Below, in pieces: positions 11,357 through 20,360 of a stretch of DNA of 64,000 bases. Every line of letters begins with the position of its first letter. Position 1 is the stretch's first letter. The position numbers were made by a program, and so were the translations under genes. Under the pieces are notes generated by a model, which worked only from the letters and a program-made list of their open reading frames with translations, searched no databases and was not told the origin of the DNA. Origin of the DNA: Streptomyces monashensis (GTDB lineage Bacteria; Actinomycetota; Actinomycetes; Streptomycetales; Streptomycetaceae); contig NZ_MLYO01000060.1 in NCBI RefSeq assembly GCF_001866665.1, forward strand, positions 1-64,000, written 5' to 3'.

Positions 11357-12125
11357 CGAAGTCCTCCATGCTGTGTCGGAGTTCGCCGAGCACGTCGGCG
11401 GCGGTGGCCCCGTCGATCACCCGGTGGTCGAAGGTGAGTCCGAGCCGCATGACCGGCGCGGGCACGACGTGGCCGTCGCGGACCACGGCCCGGTCCAGGA
11501 TCCGGCCCGCGCACAGGGTGACCGCGGTGCCGCCGGCGGAGTGGAAGCCGTCGACGGCACCATGGCCGAGGGAACTGACGGAGACGGTGCCGAAGACCGT
11601 CGGGCGCCGGCGCGGATCGCGCAGCGCGGCGGCGAAGGCGGCCCGGCCGAGCGGCACGGGCAGCCGGCTGAGCAGCCGTACGCCCTTGAACTCGGGGAGT
11701 TCGGCCGCGGCCTCGCCGCGGTAGCGGTCGACGCGGGCCTGGATCTCGGCCAGGTCCGCGTGCTCCAGGCCGGGTACCAGGGCGGACAGGACGGTGCGTT
11801 CGCCGTCGACGTGGCGGTCCAGGGCGAGCTTGGCGGTGACGGAGCCGAAGCGGACGATGCCGGGGCGGCGCAGCCGGGCGGGCCAGCCGGGGGCCATGAC
11901 GGCGTTGGCGGCCGGGTACCGGGCCAGGACGCGGCCGGTGGCGTGGAGCAGGTAGCTCACCACGGAGTAGCGGGTGCCGGCGGCGCGCGCGGCGGCTCGG
12001 TGCGCCTGGATCCGGGTCATGTCGACCTCGGTGTCCAGGTGCACCGGGCGCTGGGCCGCCGCCCACTCCAGGAAGTACAGGGTGTGGCGGCGGCGCCGTA
12101 CGACGTGCCGGGCGGTGCGGGTCAC
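11262..12125 (-). CDS. Stand-alone E2-type (2-oxoacid dehydrogenase) acyltransferase
   Basis: 287 aa comprising only the chloramphenicol-acetyltransferase-like catalytic domain of the E2 family; lipoyl and peripheral-subunit-binding domains are absent. The active site is in TFDHRVIDGATAADVL, with His234 and Asp238 (HxxxDG). GTG 12125 overlaps the ACP stop (GTGA). Family knowledge: such lone E2 domains occur in tetronate clusters (agglomerin and RK-682 types), where they acetylate the hydroxymethyl group of the tetronate before elimination. The neighbouring KASIII, ACP and hydrolases fit this role. E2 function in a dehydrogenase complex is unlikely without a lipoyl domain. Confidence 0.88.
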   Translation of the reverse strand: MTRTARHVVRRRRHTLYFLEWAAAQRPVHLDTEVDMTRIQAHRAAARAAGTRYSVVSYLLHATGRVLARYPAANAVMAPGWPARLRRPGIVRFGSVTAKLALDRHVDGERTVLSALVPGLEHADLAEIQARVDRYRGEAAAELPEFKGVRLLSRLPVPLGRAAFAAALRDPRRRPTVFGTVSVSSLGHGAVDGFHSAGGTAVTLCAGRILDRAVVRDGHVVPAPVMRLGLTFDHRVIDGATAADVLGELRHSMEDFDDGARETVPGPHLRRADRDQGTARGLEQRPA

Positions 12126-12364
12126 GCCGGGACCGCCAGGTCGTAGATCTCCTTGAGGCTGCGGGCCTCCAGGACCCGGCCGACCGGGACGGGGTGTCCG
12201 GTGGCCTGTTCGACGGCGGTGACGAGCTTGAGCAGGTGCAGCGAGTCCCACTCGGGCAGGTCGTCGAAGTCGGCGGCGACCTGCTCGTCGGCCAGGGGCA
12301 GGCCGAGTTCGTCGCGGACGGTGGTGACGAAGTCGGCGAGGGTGTAGGCGGACGGTGTGGTCAT
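12122..12364 (-). CDS. Acyl carrier protein (candidate glyceryl-ACP)
   Basis: 80 aa. The phosphopantetheine serine lies in PEWDSLHLLKLVTAVE. ATG 12364 overlaps the KASIII stop (ATGA). In tetronate pathways a dedicated ACP of this kind carries the glyceryl unit made by the FkbH protein and presents it to the KASIII. Its place between KASIII and the E2-type acyltransferase matches that arrangement, so I infer it is the glyceryl carrier rather than the fatty-acyl carrier at 16439-16717. Confidence 0.88.
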   Translation of the reverse strand: MTTPSAYTLADFVTTVRDELGLPLADEQVAADFDDLPEWDSLHLLKLVTAVEQATGHPVPVGRVLEARSLKEIYDLAVPA

Positions 12365-13386
12365 ATCCTCTCCAGGGCGAAGCCGGCCTTGATCCACTTG
12401 CTGGACTCGACGGCGACCGCGAGGGCCTTCTGGCCGGCCGTCATCTTCTCCAGGAGCCGTTCGATCTGCAGGAACGGCAGCGCGTTTCCGTTGTTGCCGG
12501 TCTCGGCGACGCAGGAGATCTCCGTGGCGCCCGGTACGTCAAGCTGCTCGGCGATCTTGCGGGTCATCCGACCGGACAGCTGCGGCGGAAGCAGGTAGTC
12601 GAGTTCGTCGGCGGACCAGTCGAGGTCGCCGAGCAGCTCCCACAGGATCTCCACGGCCATCACCGGGACCTGTTCCTCGATGGCCTTGTAGTCCTCGGTG
12701 AGGGCCTGGCGGTCGTCGTGGCGATCGGCGAGGCCGAACCACTCGATGACCTGGCCGGGTTCGCGACCCAGTCCGGTGAAACGGTTCAGCACATGTCTCA
12801 CCGCCACCCCCGCGCCGCTCGGTTCGTCGGTGAGCACGGCGGCGCCCGCACCGTCACCGAACAGCACGAAGTTGACCAGGTCGCTGGGCGCCGCCTTGGT
12901 CAGGTCGCGCTGCAGGTCCAGGTGCTTGCTGCACACGTCGCCGCCGACGACCAGTCCGCTGCGGTACTCGCCGGAGGCGATCAGGGTGCGGCCGAGGCTC
13001 AGGGCCTGCACCGCGCCCGCGCAGCCGGACTGCAGCTGGAAGGTGGGCACCTGGTCGAGGCCGAGCTGGTCGGCGACGTGGTTCACGGTGGCCGGCATCA
13101 GGGTGTCCGGGGTGGCGGTGCCCAGCACCACGAACTCGATGTCGGCGAGGTCCAGTTCCGAGGCGCGTACGGCCTCGGCGGCGGCCCGGGCGCACAGGTC
13201 GGCCAGCGACCAGCGCACCTCGCCGGTGGTCAGGTCCCGGGCGAAGTGCCGGGTGCGGGTACCGATGAAGACCTCGATCCACTCCTCGTTCGCGCCCAGG
13301 GCCCGGGCCAGGTCGGCGTTGGTGACGGCCTCCCCGGGCAGCTCGGTGCCGACGGAGGCGAGGTACACCTGCGGGTTGTCGGTCAT
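12361..13386 (-). CDS. KASIII (FabH-like) ring-forming/condensing enzyme with altered His position
   Basis: 341 aa thiolase-fold protein. Cys122 is in LQSGCAGAVQALS and Asn298 in AETGNNGNALPFLQ. At the position of the usual catalytic His (HQAN) the sequence reads LLPPQLSG, so the Cys-His-Asn triad is incomplete by this reading. Tetronate pathways use a KASIII homologue to join a beta-ketoacyl chain to glyceryl-ACP by C-O and C-C bond formation; the adjacent PKS, ACP and acyltransferase make this the expected role. It is coupled at both ends by ATGA overlaps. Confidence 0.87.
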   Translation of the reverse strand: MTDNPQVYLASVGTELPGEAVTNADLARALGANEEWIEVFIGTRTRHFARDLTTGEVRWSLADLCARAAAEAVRASELDLADIEFVVLGTATPDTLMPATVNHVADQLGLDQVPTFQLQSGCAGAVQALSLGRTLIASGEYRSGLVVGGDVCSKHLDLQRDLTKAAPSDLVNFVLFGDGAGAAVLTDEPSGAGVAVRHVLNRFTGLGREPGQVIEWFGLADRHDDRQALTEDYKAIEEQVPVMAVEILWELLGDLDWSADELDYLLPPQLSGRMTRKIAEQLDVPGATEISCVAETGNNGNALPFLQIERLLEKMTAGQKALAVAVESSKWIKAGFALERI

Positions 13387-16300
13387 GCGGTCCTCTCTTC
13401 GGCGTCGTGCGGCCCGTGGGCGACCTGCTCGCGCAGGAAGGAGAGCAGGTCGCCCACGGAGGCGAGCTTGGGCAGCAGGTCCTGCACGGTCAGGTCGGCC
13501 AGCGCCGGCAGCCGCTCCTCCAGCCGGTTCTTCAGCTCCATCACCATCACGGAGTCGAACCCGAGGTCCTCGTACAGCCGCAGATACGGGCCGAGTTCGG
13601 CCACCTCGTAGCCGCCGACCTGACCGATCGCGGCCAGGGCGACCTCGGTGACGGGATCGGCGGGTGCCGGGCGCTCCAGAGTGAGCAGGCCCGCGGGCCG
13701 GACCGGACGCTCGGGGGCGCGCGTCTCCTCGCGCTCCGCCGGCCCCGCCGACGCGTCCGGAGCGGCGCGCAGCCCGGCGACGGCCGGCTCACGCCGGGCG
13801 CGGATCGGGCCGCGGGTCCAGTAGCGGTGCTCGGTGCCGAAGGCGTACGGCGCCAGCCGGTACGGCACCCGGTCGCGCTCCGGGTACGCGGCCGTCCAGT
13901 CCGGATCGAGGCCGCCGCGCCACAGCGCGGCCAGCGCGTCCGCCAGGTCGGCCCCGGTGGAGTCGGCTCCGCGCACCGGCGCCACGGCGGCCGGCCGGGG
14001 CCCGGCGGCGGGCGGCGGCACCTTGCGGATCATGGACGTCAGCACGGGCGAGGGGCCGAGTTCCACGGTGTGCGTGGGCCCGGCGTCCAGCAGCGCGGCG
14101 GCCGCGTCCCCGAAGAGCACGGTCCGGCGCACATGCGCCACCCAGTAGTCCGCGTCCATCGCCTCGCCGGCGTCCAGCGGCCGCCCGTACAGCGTGGAGT
14201 ACAGCGGCAGTCCGGGCGCACCGCCGCCGACCTCGCGGGCGACCTCGGCGAACTCGTCCAGCATCGGTTCCATCAGATGCGAGTGGAAGGCGTGCGACAC
14301 GCGCAGCATGCGGGTGCGGATCCGGTCGCGGTCGAGTCCCTTGGCGATGCGCTGCAGTGCCATCAGGTCGCCGGACAGCACGGTCGCGCGCGGCCCGTTG
14401 ACCACCGCGATGCCGGCCTCCGGCTCCCCGTCGAGGTGCTCGGCGAGTTCCTCCCGGCCGGCGAGGACCGCGAGCATGCCGCCACCGTCGGGCAGCCGCT
14501 GCATGAGCGCGCCGCGGGCCGCGATGAGCCGCGCCGCCGCCTCCAGCGGGAACACACCGGCCAGGCAGGCCGCCGCGTACTCGCCGACACTGTGCCCGAG
14601 CAGCAGGTCGGGCCGGATACCGAGGGCGCCGAGGGTGCGGCCGAGGGCCTGGCCGACCGCGAACAGGGCCGGCTGCGCCCAGCGGGTCTGATGCACCCGC
14701 TCGTCGCCGGTCAGGACGAGGTCGCGCACCGAACGCCCGGTGTGCGGCAGGAGCGCGGCGTCGGCCTCGTCGAGATACCGCCGGTACAGCGGCGACTCCC
14801 GGTACAGACCGGCCGTCATGGCCGGGTACTGGGAGCCCTGCCCGGTGAACAGGAACGCGGTGCGCGCGGTGCCGGCGGGCGCACCGGTGAACCGGGCCAG
14901 CAGGTCCGGGTCGTCGGCGCAGGCGCGCAGCTTGCCGACGAGCGTGTCGGTGTCGGCGGCACTCACCGCGAAGCGGTACCCGTGGCCGGACTTGACGCGG
15001 GTGGAGTTCCAGCCGACGGCACCGGCGGGGGCACGGCGGGCGGACAGCGCGTCGGCCTGCGCGACCAGGTTGCGGCGCACGGCCTCCGGGCTCGGTGCGG
15101 TCAGCGTGAACACCGCGGTGCCGATGCCGGTGGCGGTTTCCTCGGCACGGCTGTGCGGGCGCGGCGACCGCGGCGGGGCGGTCTCCAGGACGGCGTGCGC
15201 GTTGGTGCCGCCCATGCCGAAGCTGCTCAGGCCGGCGACCGCGGTGCCCCGCCCGAGGGCGAGCGGCGCCTTGAGCAGCCGGATGCCCTTGCCCCGCAGG
15301 TCCAGGCGTGGGTTCTCGCGGGCGGCGAACCGGCTGGCGGGCACGGTGCGGTGATGCAGCGAGAGGGCCACCTTGATGAGTCCGGCGATGCCGGCGGCGC
15401 CCTCGGTGTGGCCGAGGTTGCCCTTGACGGAACCCAGCGCCATCGGCTTGCCGGTCCGGCCGGCGTGATGGTGGCCCAGTGCGGCGGCCTCCATCATGTC
15501 GCCGAGCACGGTGCCGGTGCCGTGGCCCTCGGTGAAGACGACGTCGGCCGCCTCGACGCCGGCGCGGCGGTAGGCGGCGCCGATGACATCCTGCTGCGCC
15601 CAGCGGCTGGGCGCGGTGATGCCGTTGCTGCGGCCGTCCTGGTTGACGGCGGTGCCGCGGATGACGGCATAGATCTGCTGCCCCTCGGCGAGCGCGTCCG
15701 CCAGCCGGCGCAGGACCACCACGCCGACGCCCTCGCCACGGCCGATGCCGTTCGCCTCGGCGCTGAACGGCTTGCAGCGTCCGTCGGGCGCCGACAGACC
15801 GGCCTGGTTGTAGAAGATGGACAGGGCGGGGGTGAGCGCCACGTTCACCCCGGCCGCGATCGCGTGATCGCACTCCCCCGACAGCAGGGCGCCCGCGGCC
15901 AGGTGAACGGCGACCAGGGACGAGGAGCAGGCGGTGTCGACCGCGAGGGAGGGGCCCTTGAGGTCCAGATGGTAGGAGATCCGGTTGGCGGTCATGCAGT
16001 AGCCGTTGCCGGAGCCCACCTGGGCGGTGACCCGATCGTAGTCGGTGAGGTGGAGCTGGGCCCATTCGTTGCCCATGATGCCGACGAACACACCGGTCGC
16101 GGTGCCCGCGAGGCGCCGCGGAGCCATGCCCGCGTCCTCCACGGCCCGCCAGGCGCACTGCAGCAGGAGCCGCTGCTGCGGGTCCATGGCGGCGGCCTCG
16201 CGGGGCGAGACGGTGAAGAACTCGTTGTCGAAGGCGTCGGGGTCGTCGATGAAGCCGCCCTGGGTGGTGTTGGCGCGGCCCTCGGCCGGGGTCGGTGAGT

Positions 16301-16439
16301 GGAAGTCCGCGGCGGCCCAGCGCTCGGCGGGGACGGACGAGACGCCGTCCCCGGAGCGCATCAGCAGGTCCCAGTAGGCACCCGCGTCCGGCGCCCCCGG
16401 GAACCTGCAGTCGATGCCGACGATGGCGATCGGCTCCAT
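13383..16439 (-). CDS. Single-module type I polyketide synthase (KS-AT-ACP)
   Basis: 1018 aa. KS at about 1-425 has Cys171 (DTACSSS), His306 (EGHGTGT, with Gly for the usual Ala) and His344 (KGNLGHTEG). AT at about 525-830 has GQGSQ, Ser617 (GHSVGE) and HAFH at 716-719, the malonyl-CoA type signature. The ACP near 930-1000 has Ser963 (LGFDSVMVMEL). KR, DH, ER and TE domains are absent. It would add one malonate and leave a beta-ketone, the substrate needed for tetronate closure. The ATG lies in a TGATG junction with the ACP gene. The open frame continues upstream to 18851, but that part is out-of-frame shadow of other genes. Confidence 0.95.
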   Translation of the reverse strand: MEPIAIVGIDCRFPGAPDAGAYWDLLMRSGDGVSSVPAERWAAADFHSPTPAEGRANTTQGGFIDDPDAFDNEFFTVSPREAAAMDPQQRLLLQCAWRAVEDAGMAPRRLAGTATGVFVGIMGNEWAQLHLTDYDRVTAQVGSGNGYCMTANRISYHLDLKGPSLAVDTACSSSLVAVHLAAGALLSGECDHAIAAGVNVALTPALSIFYNQAGLSAPDGRCKPFSAEANGIGRGEGVGVVVLRRLADALAEGQQIYAVIRGTAVNQDGRSNGITAPSRWAQQDVIGAAYRRAGVEAADVVFTEGHGTGTVLGDMMEAAALGHHHAGRTGKPMALGSVKGNLGHTEGAAGIAGLIKVALSLHHRTVPASRFAARENPRLDLRGKGIRLLKAPLALGRGTAVAGLSSFGMGGTNAHAVLETAPPRSPRPHSRAEETATGIGTAVFTLTAPSPEAVRRNLVAQADALSARRAPAGAVGWNSTRVKSGHGYRFAVSAADTDTLVGKLRACADDPDLLARFTGAPAGTARTAFLFTGQGSQYPAMTAGLYRESPLYRRYLDEADAALLPHTGRSVRDLVLTGDERVHQTRWAQPALFAVGQALGRTLGALGIRPDLLLGHSVGEYAAACLAGVFPLEAAARLIAARGALMQRLPDGGGMLAVLAGREELAEHLDGEPEAGIAVVNGPRATVLSGDLMALQRIAKGLDRDRIRTRMLRVSHAFHSHLMEPMLDEFAEVAREVGGGAPGLPLYSTLYGRPLDAGEAMDADYWVAHVRRTVLFGDAAAALLDAGPTHTVELGPSPVLTSMIRKVPPPAAGPRPAAVAPVRGADSTGADLADALAALWRGGLDPDWTAAYPERDRVPYRLAPYAFGTEHRYWTRGPIRARREPAVAGLRAAPDASAGPAEREETRAPERPVRPAGLLTLERPAPADPVTEVALAAIGQVGGYEVAELGPYLRLYEDLGFDSVMVMELKNRLEERLPALADLTVQDLLPKLASVGDLLSFLREQVAHGPHDAEERTA

Positions 16440-16717
16440 CAGCGGGCCGCCGCCTCGCCGGCCAGGCTCTCCGCCAGATGGGCGGCGAGCGCGTCGATCG
16501 TCGGGTAGTCCCAGGCGACGGTGGGTTCGAGGATCAGGCCGAAGTCCTCCTCGATGTCCCCGCACAGGCTGAGCGCGGCGACCGAGTCGAGGCCGTACTC
16601 GGCGAGCGGGACGGCCGGGGCGATCTCCTCGGGCCGACGCCTGAGGTAGAGGGCGATGCGGTCGGACAGCCACACGGCCAGCTCGTCGGTGGTGCGTCCG
16701 GTGGTGGGAACGGACAT
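16439..16717 (-). CDS. Acyl carrier protein (candidate fatty-acyl carrier)
   Basis: 92 aa, with the phosphopantetheine site in AEYGLDSVAALSLCGDIEE. It lies between the dehydrogenase pair and the PKS and touches the PKS start (TGATG). I infer it receives the fatty acid from the acyl-AMP ligase at 20361-22145, holds it during desaturation and hands it to the KS. GAGGAGCG precedes the ATG. Confidence 0.9.
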   Translation of the reverse strand: MSVPTTGRTTDELAVWLSDRIALYLRRRPEEIAPAVPLAEYGLDSVAALSLCGDIEEDFGLILEPTVAWDYPTIDALAAHLAESLAGEAAAR

Positions 16718-16768
16718 GCTGCGCTCCTCGGAGAGGTTCCTTCGGTTTCCTCCCGCGCGGCCGGCGCT

Positions 16769-18553
16769 TCAGCCGGCCAGCGGGGCGTTGTAGAGGTCGT
16801 AGCTGCGGCGGTCGCCGAAGCGGCGCAGCACTTCGTCGTGCAGCCGCGTCTCGCAGCCGGGGGGCAGGTCGGGCAGCGCGTGGCCGAGCCGCCTGCCGAG
16901 ACGGTGCAGCGCGGCGGCGAGCCAGGCCGGGTCGGCGAGGAACTCGTCGGCCGTGCCGCGGGCCTGCTGCCAGACGCCGATCACCGAGGCCGCGGCGAGC
17001 AGCACCGCGTACCGGTCGGCGAGGGCGAAGGTGGCCGGGCTGGCCAGGGCGGTGCGGTCCTGCGGGGCGAGCTCGAGGCTCTGCTCCTGGATCTGCCGGA
17101 GTTCGTCCATCAGCCGGAGCGCGGCACCGTGCGCGGCCCGCTCCTCGGGGCTGCCGCTGGGCAGGTCGTCGACGGCGGTGACCAGGGCCGCGCTCAGCCC
17201 GTCCCGGCCGCCGGCCAGCGTGAGCTTGTCGAACGCGACCTCGGGCAGGTCCTCGTGGAGCCGGAACACGCTCGGCGGCGCCGGGTCGTCGCGGAACCAG
17301 GAGCGTTTCGCCAGCCGGGACAGCTGCGGGATGATCGTGGCCTGGCAGGCGGCCGAGCCGGCGTGCCCGAGGCTGAGCACGGGGAGGTCGCGCACGTGCT
17401 TCTGGAAGATCCCGAACTCGCCCTCGCGGACGTAGAACCGGGCGCCGAGGACGATCGACAGGTCGTACATCGCGTCGGTGAGCACCTTCGGCACCAGGTA
17501 CTTGACCGCGGCGGCGTACAGGCTGGTCTCCTCCGGCAGCAGGTGCACCGCGCGGGTGGCGGCCAGCGAGAGGCTGTCGCAGATCAGCAGGTCGAGGAAG
17601 GTGGTGGACAGGGTCGCCCTGGCGTGCGGGATGTCCATGACGGACTTGCGGTACAGGCGGCGGCCCCGCGCGAATCCGACGACGGTGCGCAGGGCGGTGT
17701 CGGCGGCGCCGAGGGCCATGCCGGGAATGGCGCTGCGGGTCACCTGGAAGGCGCGCAGGGCGAGTTCGACGCCCTTGCCCTCCTCGCCGACGAGCGCCGA
17801 GCCCGGCACCGGGCAGTCGGTGAACTCCAGGCCGGACAGGTGGCAGCCGCGCACCCCGACGGCGTCGTAGCGGGGCAGCACCCGGTACCGGCCGGGATCC
17901 AGTCCGTCCCGCTCGGCCAGCACCACCGAGTGGCTGCGGCTCCCCGGCGCCGGGCTGGTGCGGCTGAACAGCACCCAGGCGGCGGCCCGGTCGGCGTTGT
18001 TGATGACCTGCTTGGCCCCGTCGAGCAGATAGCCGCCGTCGGCCGGCCGGGCCTGGAACTCGTTGCGCACGAAGTCGTTGCCGTGGGCGAGTTCGTGGTA
18101 GGCGACGGACACCTTCCGCCCGTCCAGCAGCAGGCCGGCCAGGCGTCGCTGCTGCTCGGCGGTGCCGGAGGTCCATACGTTGACGGCGGCCATGAAGGAC
18201 GTCACGCCGTAGCCCAGGCCGAGCGCGATGTCCCGGCGGAAGACCGGCCGCATCACCCTGACCAGGGTGTCGATGCGCTCCAGGCGTCCGCCGAGCCGCT
18301 CCGGCACGAAGTCGGCGTTGAGCACCACTTCGTCCAGGGCGCGTTCGCCCGCCTCGGACAGCTCGGCCCGCTCGTCGGCGTCCAGGAGCCGGGCGTACGA
18401 CATCTCGCCGCGCTCGTCGGTGGGATCGCCGAGCCGGTGCTCCAGTTCGGCGATGCGGGCGACGGCCCGGTCCTCCTGGCCGCCGGGCGAGGGCGCTCCC
18501 CGCCCCGCGCCGGGCGCTCCGTGCGGCCCGGTGGCCGCGGTACCCATCAGCAT
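16769..18553 (-). CDS. Long acyl-CoA dehydrogenase-like flavoprotein 1
   Basis: 594 aa, longer than the ~380-400 aa standard. The N-terminal and middle domains carry VAYHELAHGNDF and DGAKQVINNADRAAAWVLF. The FAD/C-terminal domain has RLYRKSVMDIPHARATL, then a ~180-aa helical tail. Where most dehydrogenases have the E-G-T catalytic base, this protein reads RDLPVLSLGHAGSAACQA, so the base seems absent. It may work with its paralogue next door as a pair. Paired dehydrogenases of this kind with a fatty acyl-AMP ligase make 2,4-dienoyl chains in ramoplanin/enduracidin-type pathways. GAGAGGACGCC lies before ATG 18553. Confidence 0.88.
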   Translation of the reverse strand: MLMGTAATGPHGAPGAGRGAPSPGGQEDRAVARIAELEHRLGDPTDERGEMSYARLLDADERAELSEAGERALDEVVLNADFVPERLGGRLERIDTLVRVMRPVFRRDIALGLGYGVTSFMAAVNVWTSGTAEQQRRLAGLLLDGRKVSVAYHELAHGNDFVRNEFQARPADGGYLLDGAKQVINNADRAAAWVLFSRTSPAPGSRSHSVVLAERDGLDPGRYRVLPRYDAVGVRGCHLSGLEFTDCPVPGSALVGEEGKGVELALRAFQVTRSAIPGMALGAADTALRTVVGFARGRRLYRKSVMDIPHARATLSTTFLDLLICDSLSLAATRAVHLLPEETSLYAAAVKYLVPKVLTDAMYDLSIVLGARFYVREGEFGIFQKHVRDLPVLSLGHAGSAACQATIIPQLSRLAKRSWFRDDPAPPSVFRLHEDLPEVAFDKLTLAGGRDGLSAALVTAVDDLPSGSPEERAAHGAALRLMDELRQIQEQSLELAPQDRTALASPATFALADRYAVLLAAASVIGVWQQARGTADEFLADPAWLAAALHRLGRRLGHALPDLPPGCETRLHDEVLRRFGDRRSYDLYNAPLAG

Positions 18554-18562
18554 GGCGTCCTC

Positions 18563-20359
18563 TCAGTTCCTCGCAGTTGTCGCGTCGGCCGCCGCACGGG
18601 CCGGCGCTCCCGGCAACCGGTACGGATGCAGCGAGAAGAGCGCGCCGGAGTGCCGGGCGGCGACCAGGTGGTCGAGCAGTGCCGCGGCTGCCTGCGCGTC
18701 CCCGGTGTCCGGCTCGCCCAGACGGGTCAGCAGCCGGTCGAGGGCGGCGCGCAGCCACAGCCCGTCCCGCCACAGCGGCTCGGTGCCGGTGCCGGCGAAC
18801 AGCGGGGCGCTGTGCGTCCACAGGCCGAGGCAGACGGCCGCGGCGTGGCACAGGGTGTAGCGGCGGGCGGTGGCGAAGGCGGCGGGCGGTACGTCGCTCA
18901 CGACGCCCTGCCAGTGCTCCATCTCGGTGTGCACGCCGGCAGTGACGGCGGCGATCCGCTCCGCGGCCTCGGCGGCCGGCACGAGCGCGGGCCGTTCCCG
19001 GGCCAGGGCGCGCAGCCGCTCGACCGAGTCGTCGAGTCCGGCCAGGACGCCGCTGCCGCGCCGCGCCACCAGGGACAGCCGGGCCGGGTCCAGGGCCGGC
19101 AGCGGTGCGGACAGGTCGTAGGCGGCGCGGGCGCCGGCCAGGTCGCCCGTGCCGCGCTCACGGCCGCGCACCAGTGAACGGAACTGGTTGACCAGCGAGT
19201 TGAGGTTGACCAGCGTGTTGCCGTCGAAGAGGCCGACGATGCGGTGGTCGCGCTCGACCTTCTGGAACCGGCCGTCGGCGTGCACGCCCTTGAGGAAGGC
19301 GCGGGCGCCCAGCAGCCGGGTGAGTCCACCGAGGACGTCCTCGGTGCCGGTGGGCAGCAGGTACTTGGTGACGGCGGCCGTCACGCTCAGTTCGTCCGTC
19401 TGGGTGTGCACCAGGCGCGCGGCCACAGTGGCGAGCGCCTCGTGCAGCAGGACGTCGGCCGCGGCGGTGGCGAGCTGGTGCCGGGCCTGCGGCAGGTCGA
19501 TCAGCCGACGGCCGTACAGCTCGCGTTCGACGGCGAAGTCCAGGGCGAGGGCGAGCCCGTGGTCGGCGGCGCCGAGGGACAACGCCGCGCACATGGTGCG
19601 GGTGAGCTGAAGGGCCTTCAGCACGATCTCCAGCCCGTAGCCCTCGGCGCCGACCAGCGCGGAGCGGCCGACGTGTGCGCCGGTGAAGGTGATGCCGGAG
19701 ATGTCGGCGCCGCGGATGCCGTGGGTGCGCACCTTCGGCAGGTGCCGGTAGACGGCGCCCGGGCCGCCGGCGGTCTGCTTGTCGAGTTCGCGCTTGTCGA
19801 CGAGCAGCACGCTGAAGCCGCGCGGCCCGCCGTCCGGGCCGGTGCGGGTGAGCAGGGACAGCAGGCTGCCCCGGGTGGCGTTGTTGATGAGCCACTTCTC
19901 GCCGTCGATCCGCCAGCCGTCGCCGTCGGCGGTGCCGCGCAGTTCACCGGCGAGCAGGTCGCTGCCGTGTGCCCGCTCGGTCAGCCCCAGCGAGACGGGC
20001 ACACCGGCCCGGATGTCGGCACCGAGCCGGGCGGCCTGCTCGGGAGTGCCCGCCACCCAGACGCACACACCGCCCAGGTAGGTCTTGCCGTGTCCGATCG
20101 CCACGGTCAGGTCGCGGCGGGCGACGACGCGCATGAGGTGCAGCAGCTGCTCGTAGTCGGTGAGCCGGCCGCCGTGCTCGGCGGGCACGTAGTGGGCGGG
20201 CAGTCCCCAGTCGTCCAGGCGCCGGCAGATGCCGGCCGGGAACTCCTCCCGCTCGTCCAGCTCGATGCTGCCGGCATGGGTGAACCAGCCGCCGCGCTCG
20301 CCGGGATCGCCGAGGAACCGGTCCAGCTCCCCGGCGAGTTCGTAGGTCAGCTCCGTCAT
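18563..20359 (-). CDS. Long acyl-CoA dehydrogenase-like flavoprotein 2
   Basis: 598 aa, a diverged paralogue of its neighbour. Motifs are GLTERAHGSDLLAGEL, DGEKWLINNATRGSLLSLL and RELYGRRLIDLPQARHQL. The catalytic-base loop reads DHRIVGLFDGNTLVNLN, with Asp where Glu (EGT) is usual. It probably introduces a double bond into an ACP- or CoA-bound fatty chain. Its start is one base after the stop of the acyl-AMP ligase, so the two are coupled. The long C-terminal helical extension is shared with the partner. Confidence 0.9.
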   Translation of the reverse strand: MTELTYELAGELDRFLGDPGERGGWFTHAGSIELDEREEFPAGICRRLDDWGLPAHYVPAEHGGRLTDYEQLLHLMRVVARRDLTVAIGHGKTYLGGVCVWVAGTPEQAARLGADIRAGVPVSLGLTERAHGSDLLAGELRGTADGDGWRIDGEKWLINNATRGSLLSLLTRTGPDGGPRGFSVLLVDKRELDKQTAGGPGAVYRHLPKVRTHGIRGADISGITFTGAHVGRSALVGAEGYGLEIVLKALQLTRTMCAALSLGAADHGLALALDFAVERELYGRRLIDLPQARHQLATAAADVLLHEALATVAARLVHTQTDELSVTAAVTKYLLPTGTEDVLGGLTRLLGARAFLKGVHADGRFQKVERDHRIVGLFDGNTLVNLNSLVNQFRSLVRGRERGTGDLAGARAAYDLSAPLPALDPARLSLVARRGSGVLAGLDDSVERLRALARERPALVPAAEAAERIAAVTAGVHTEMEHWQGVVSDVPPAAFATARRYTLCHAAAVCLGLWTHSAPLFAGTGTEPLWRDGLWLRAALDRLLTRLGEPDTGDAQAAAALLDHLVAARHSGALFSLHPYRLPGAPARAAADATTARN

Positions 20360-20360
20360 G

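Noticed and set aside
16440..18851. Apparent N-terminal extension of the PKS to an 1822-aa protein
   Set aside because: The residues before MEPIAIVG are Arg/Pro/Ala-rich shadow of the ACP and dehydrogenase genes in another frame; the true ATG is in the TGATG junction at 16439.
13407..19177. Long plus-strand frames (963 and 960 aa) across the PKS and dehydrogenase genes
   Set aside because: Gly/Val/Ala/Gln-rich antisense shadows with no recognisable domain.
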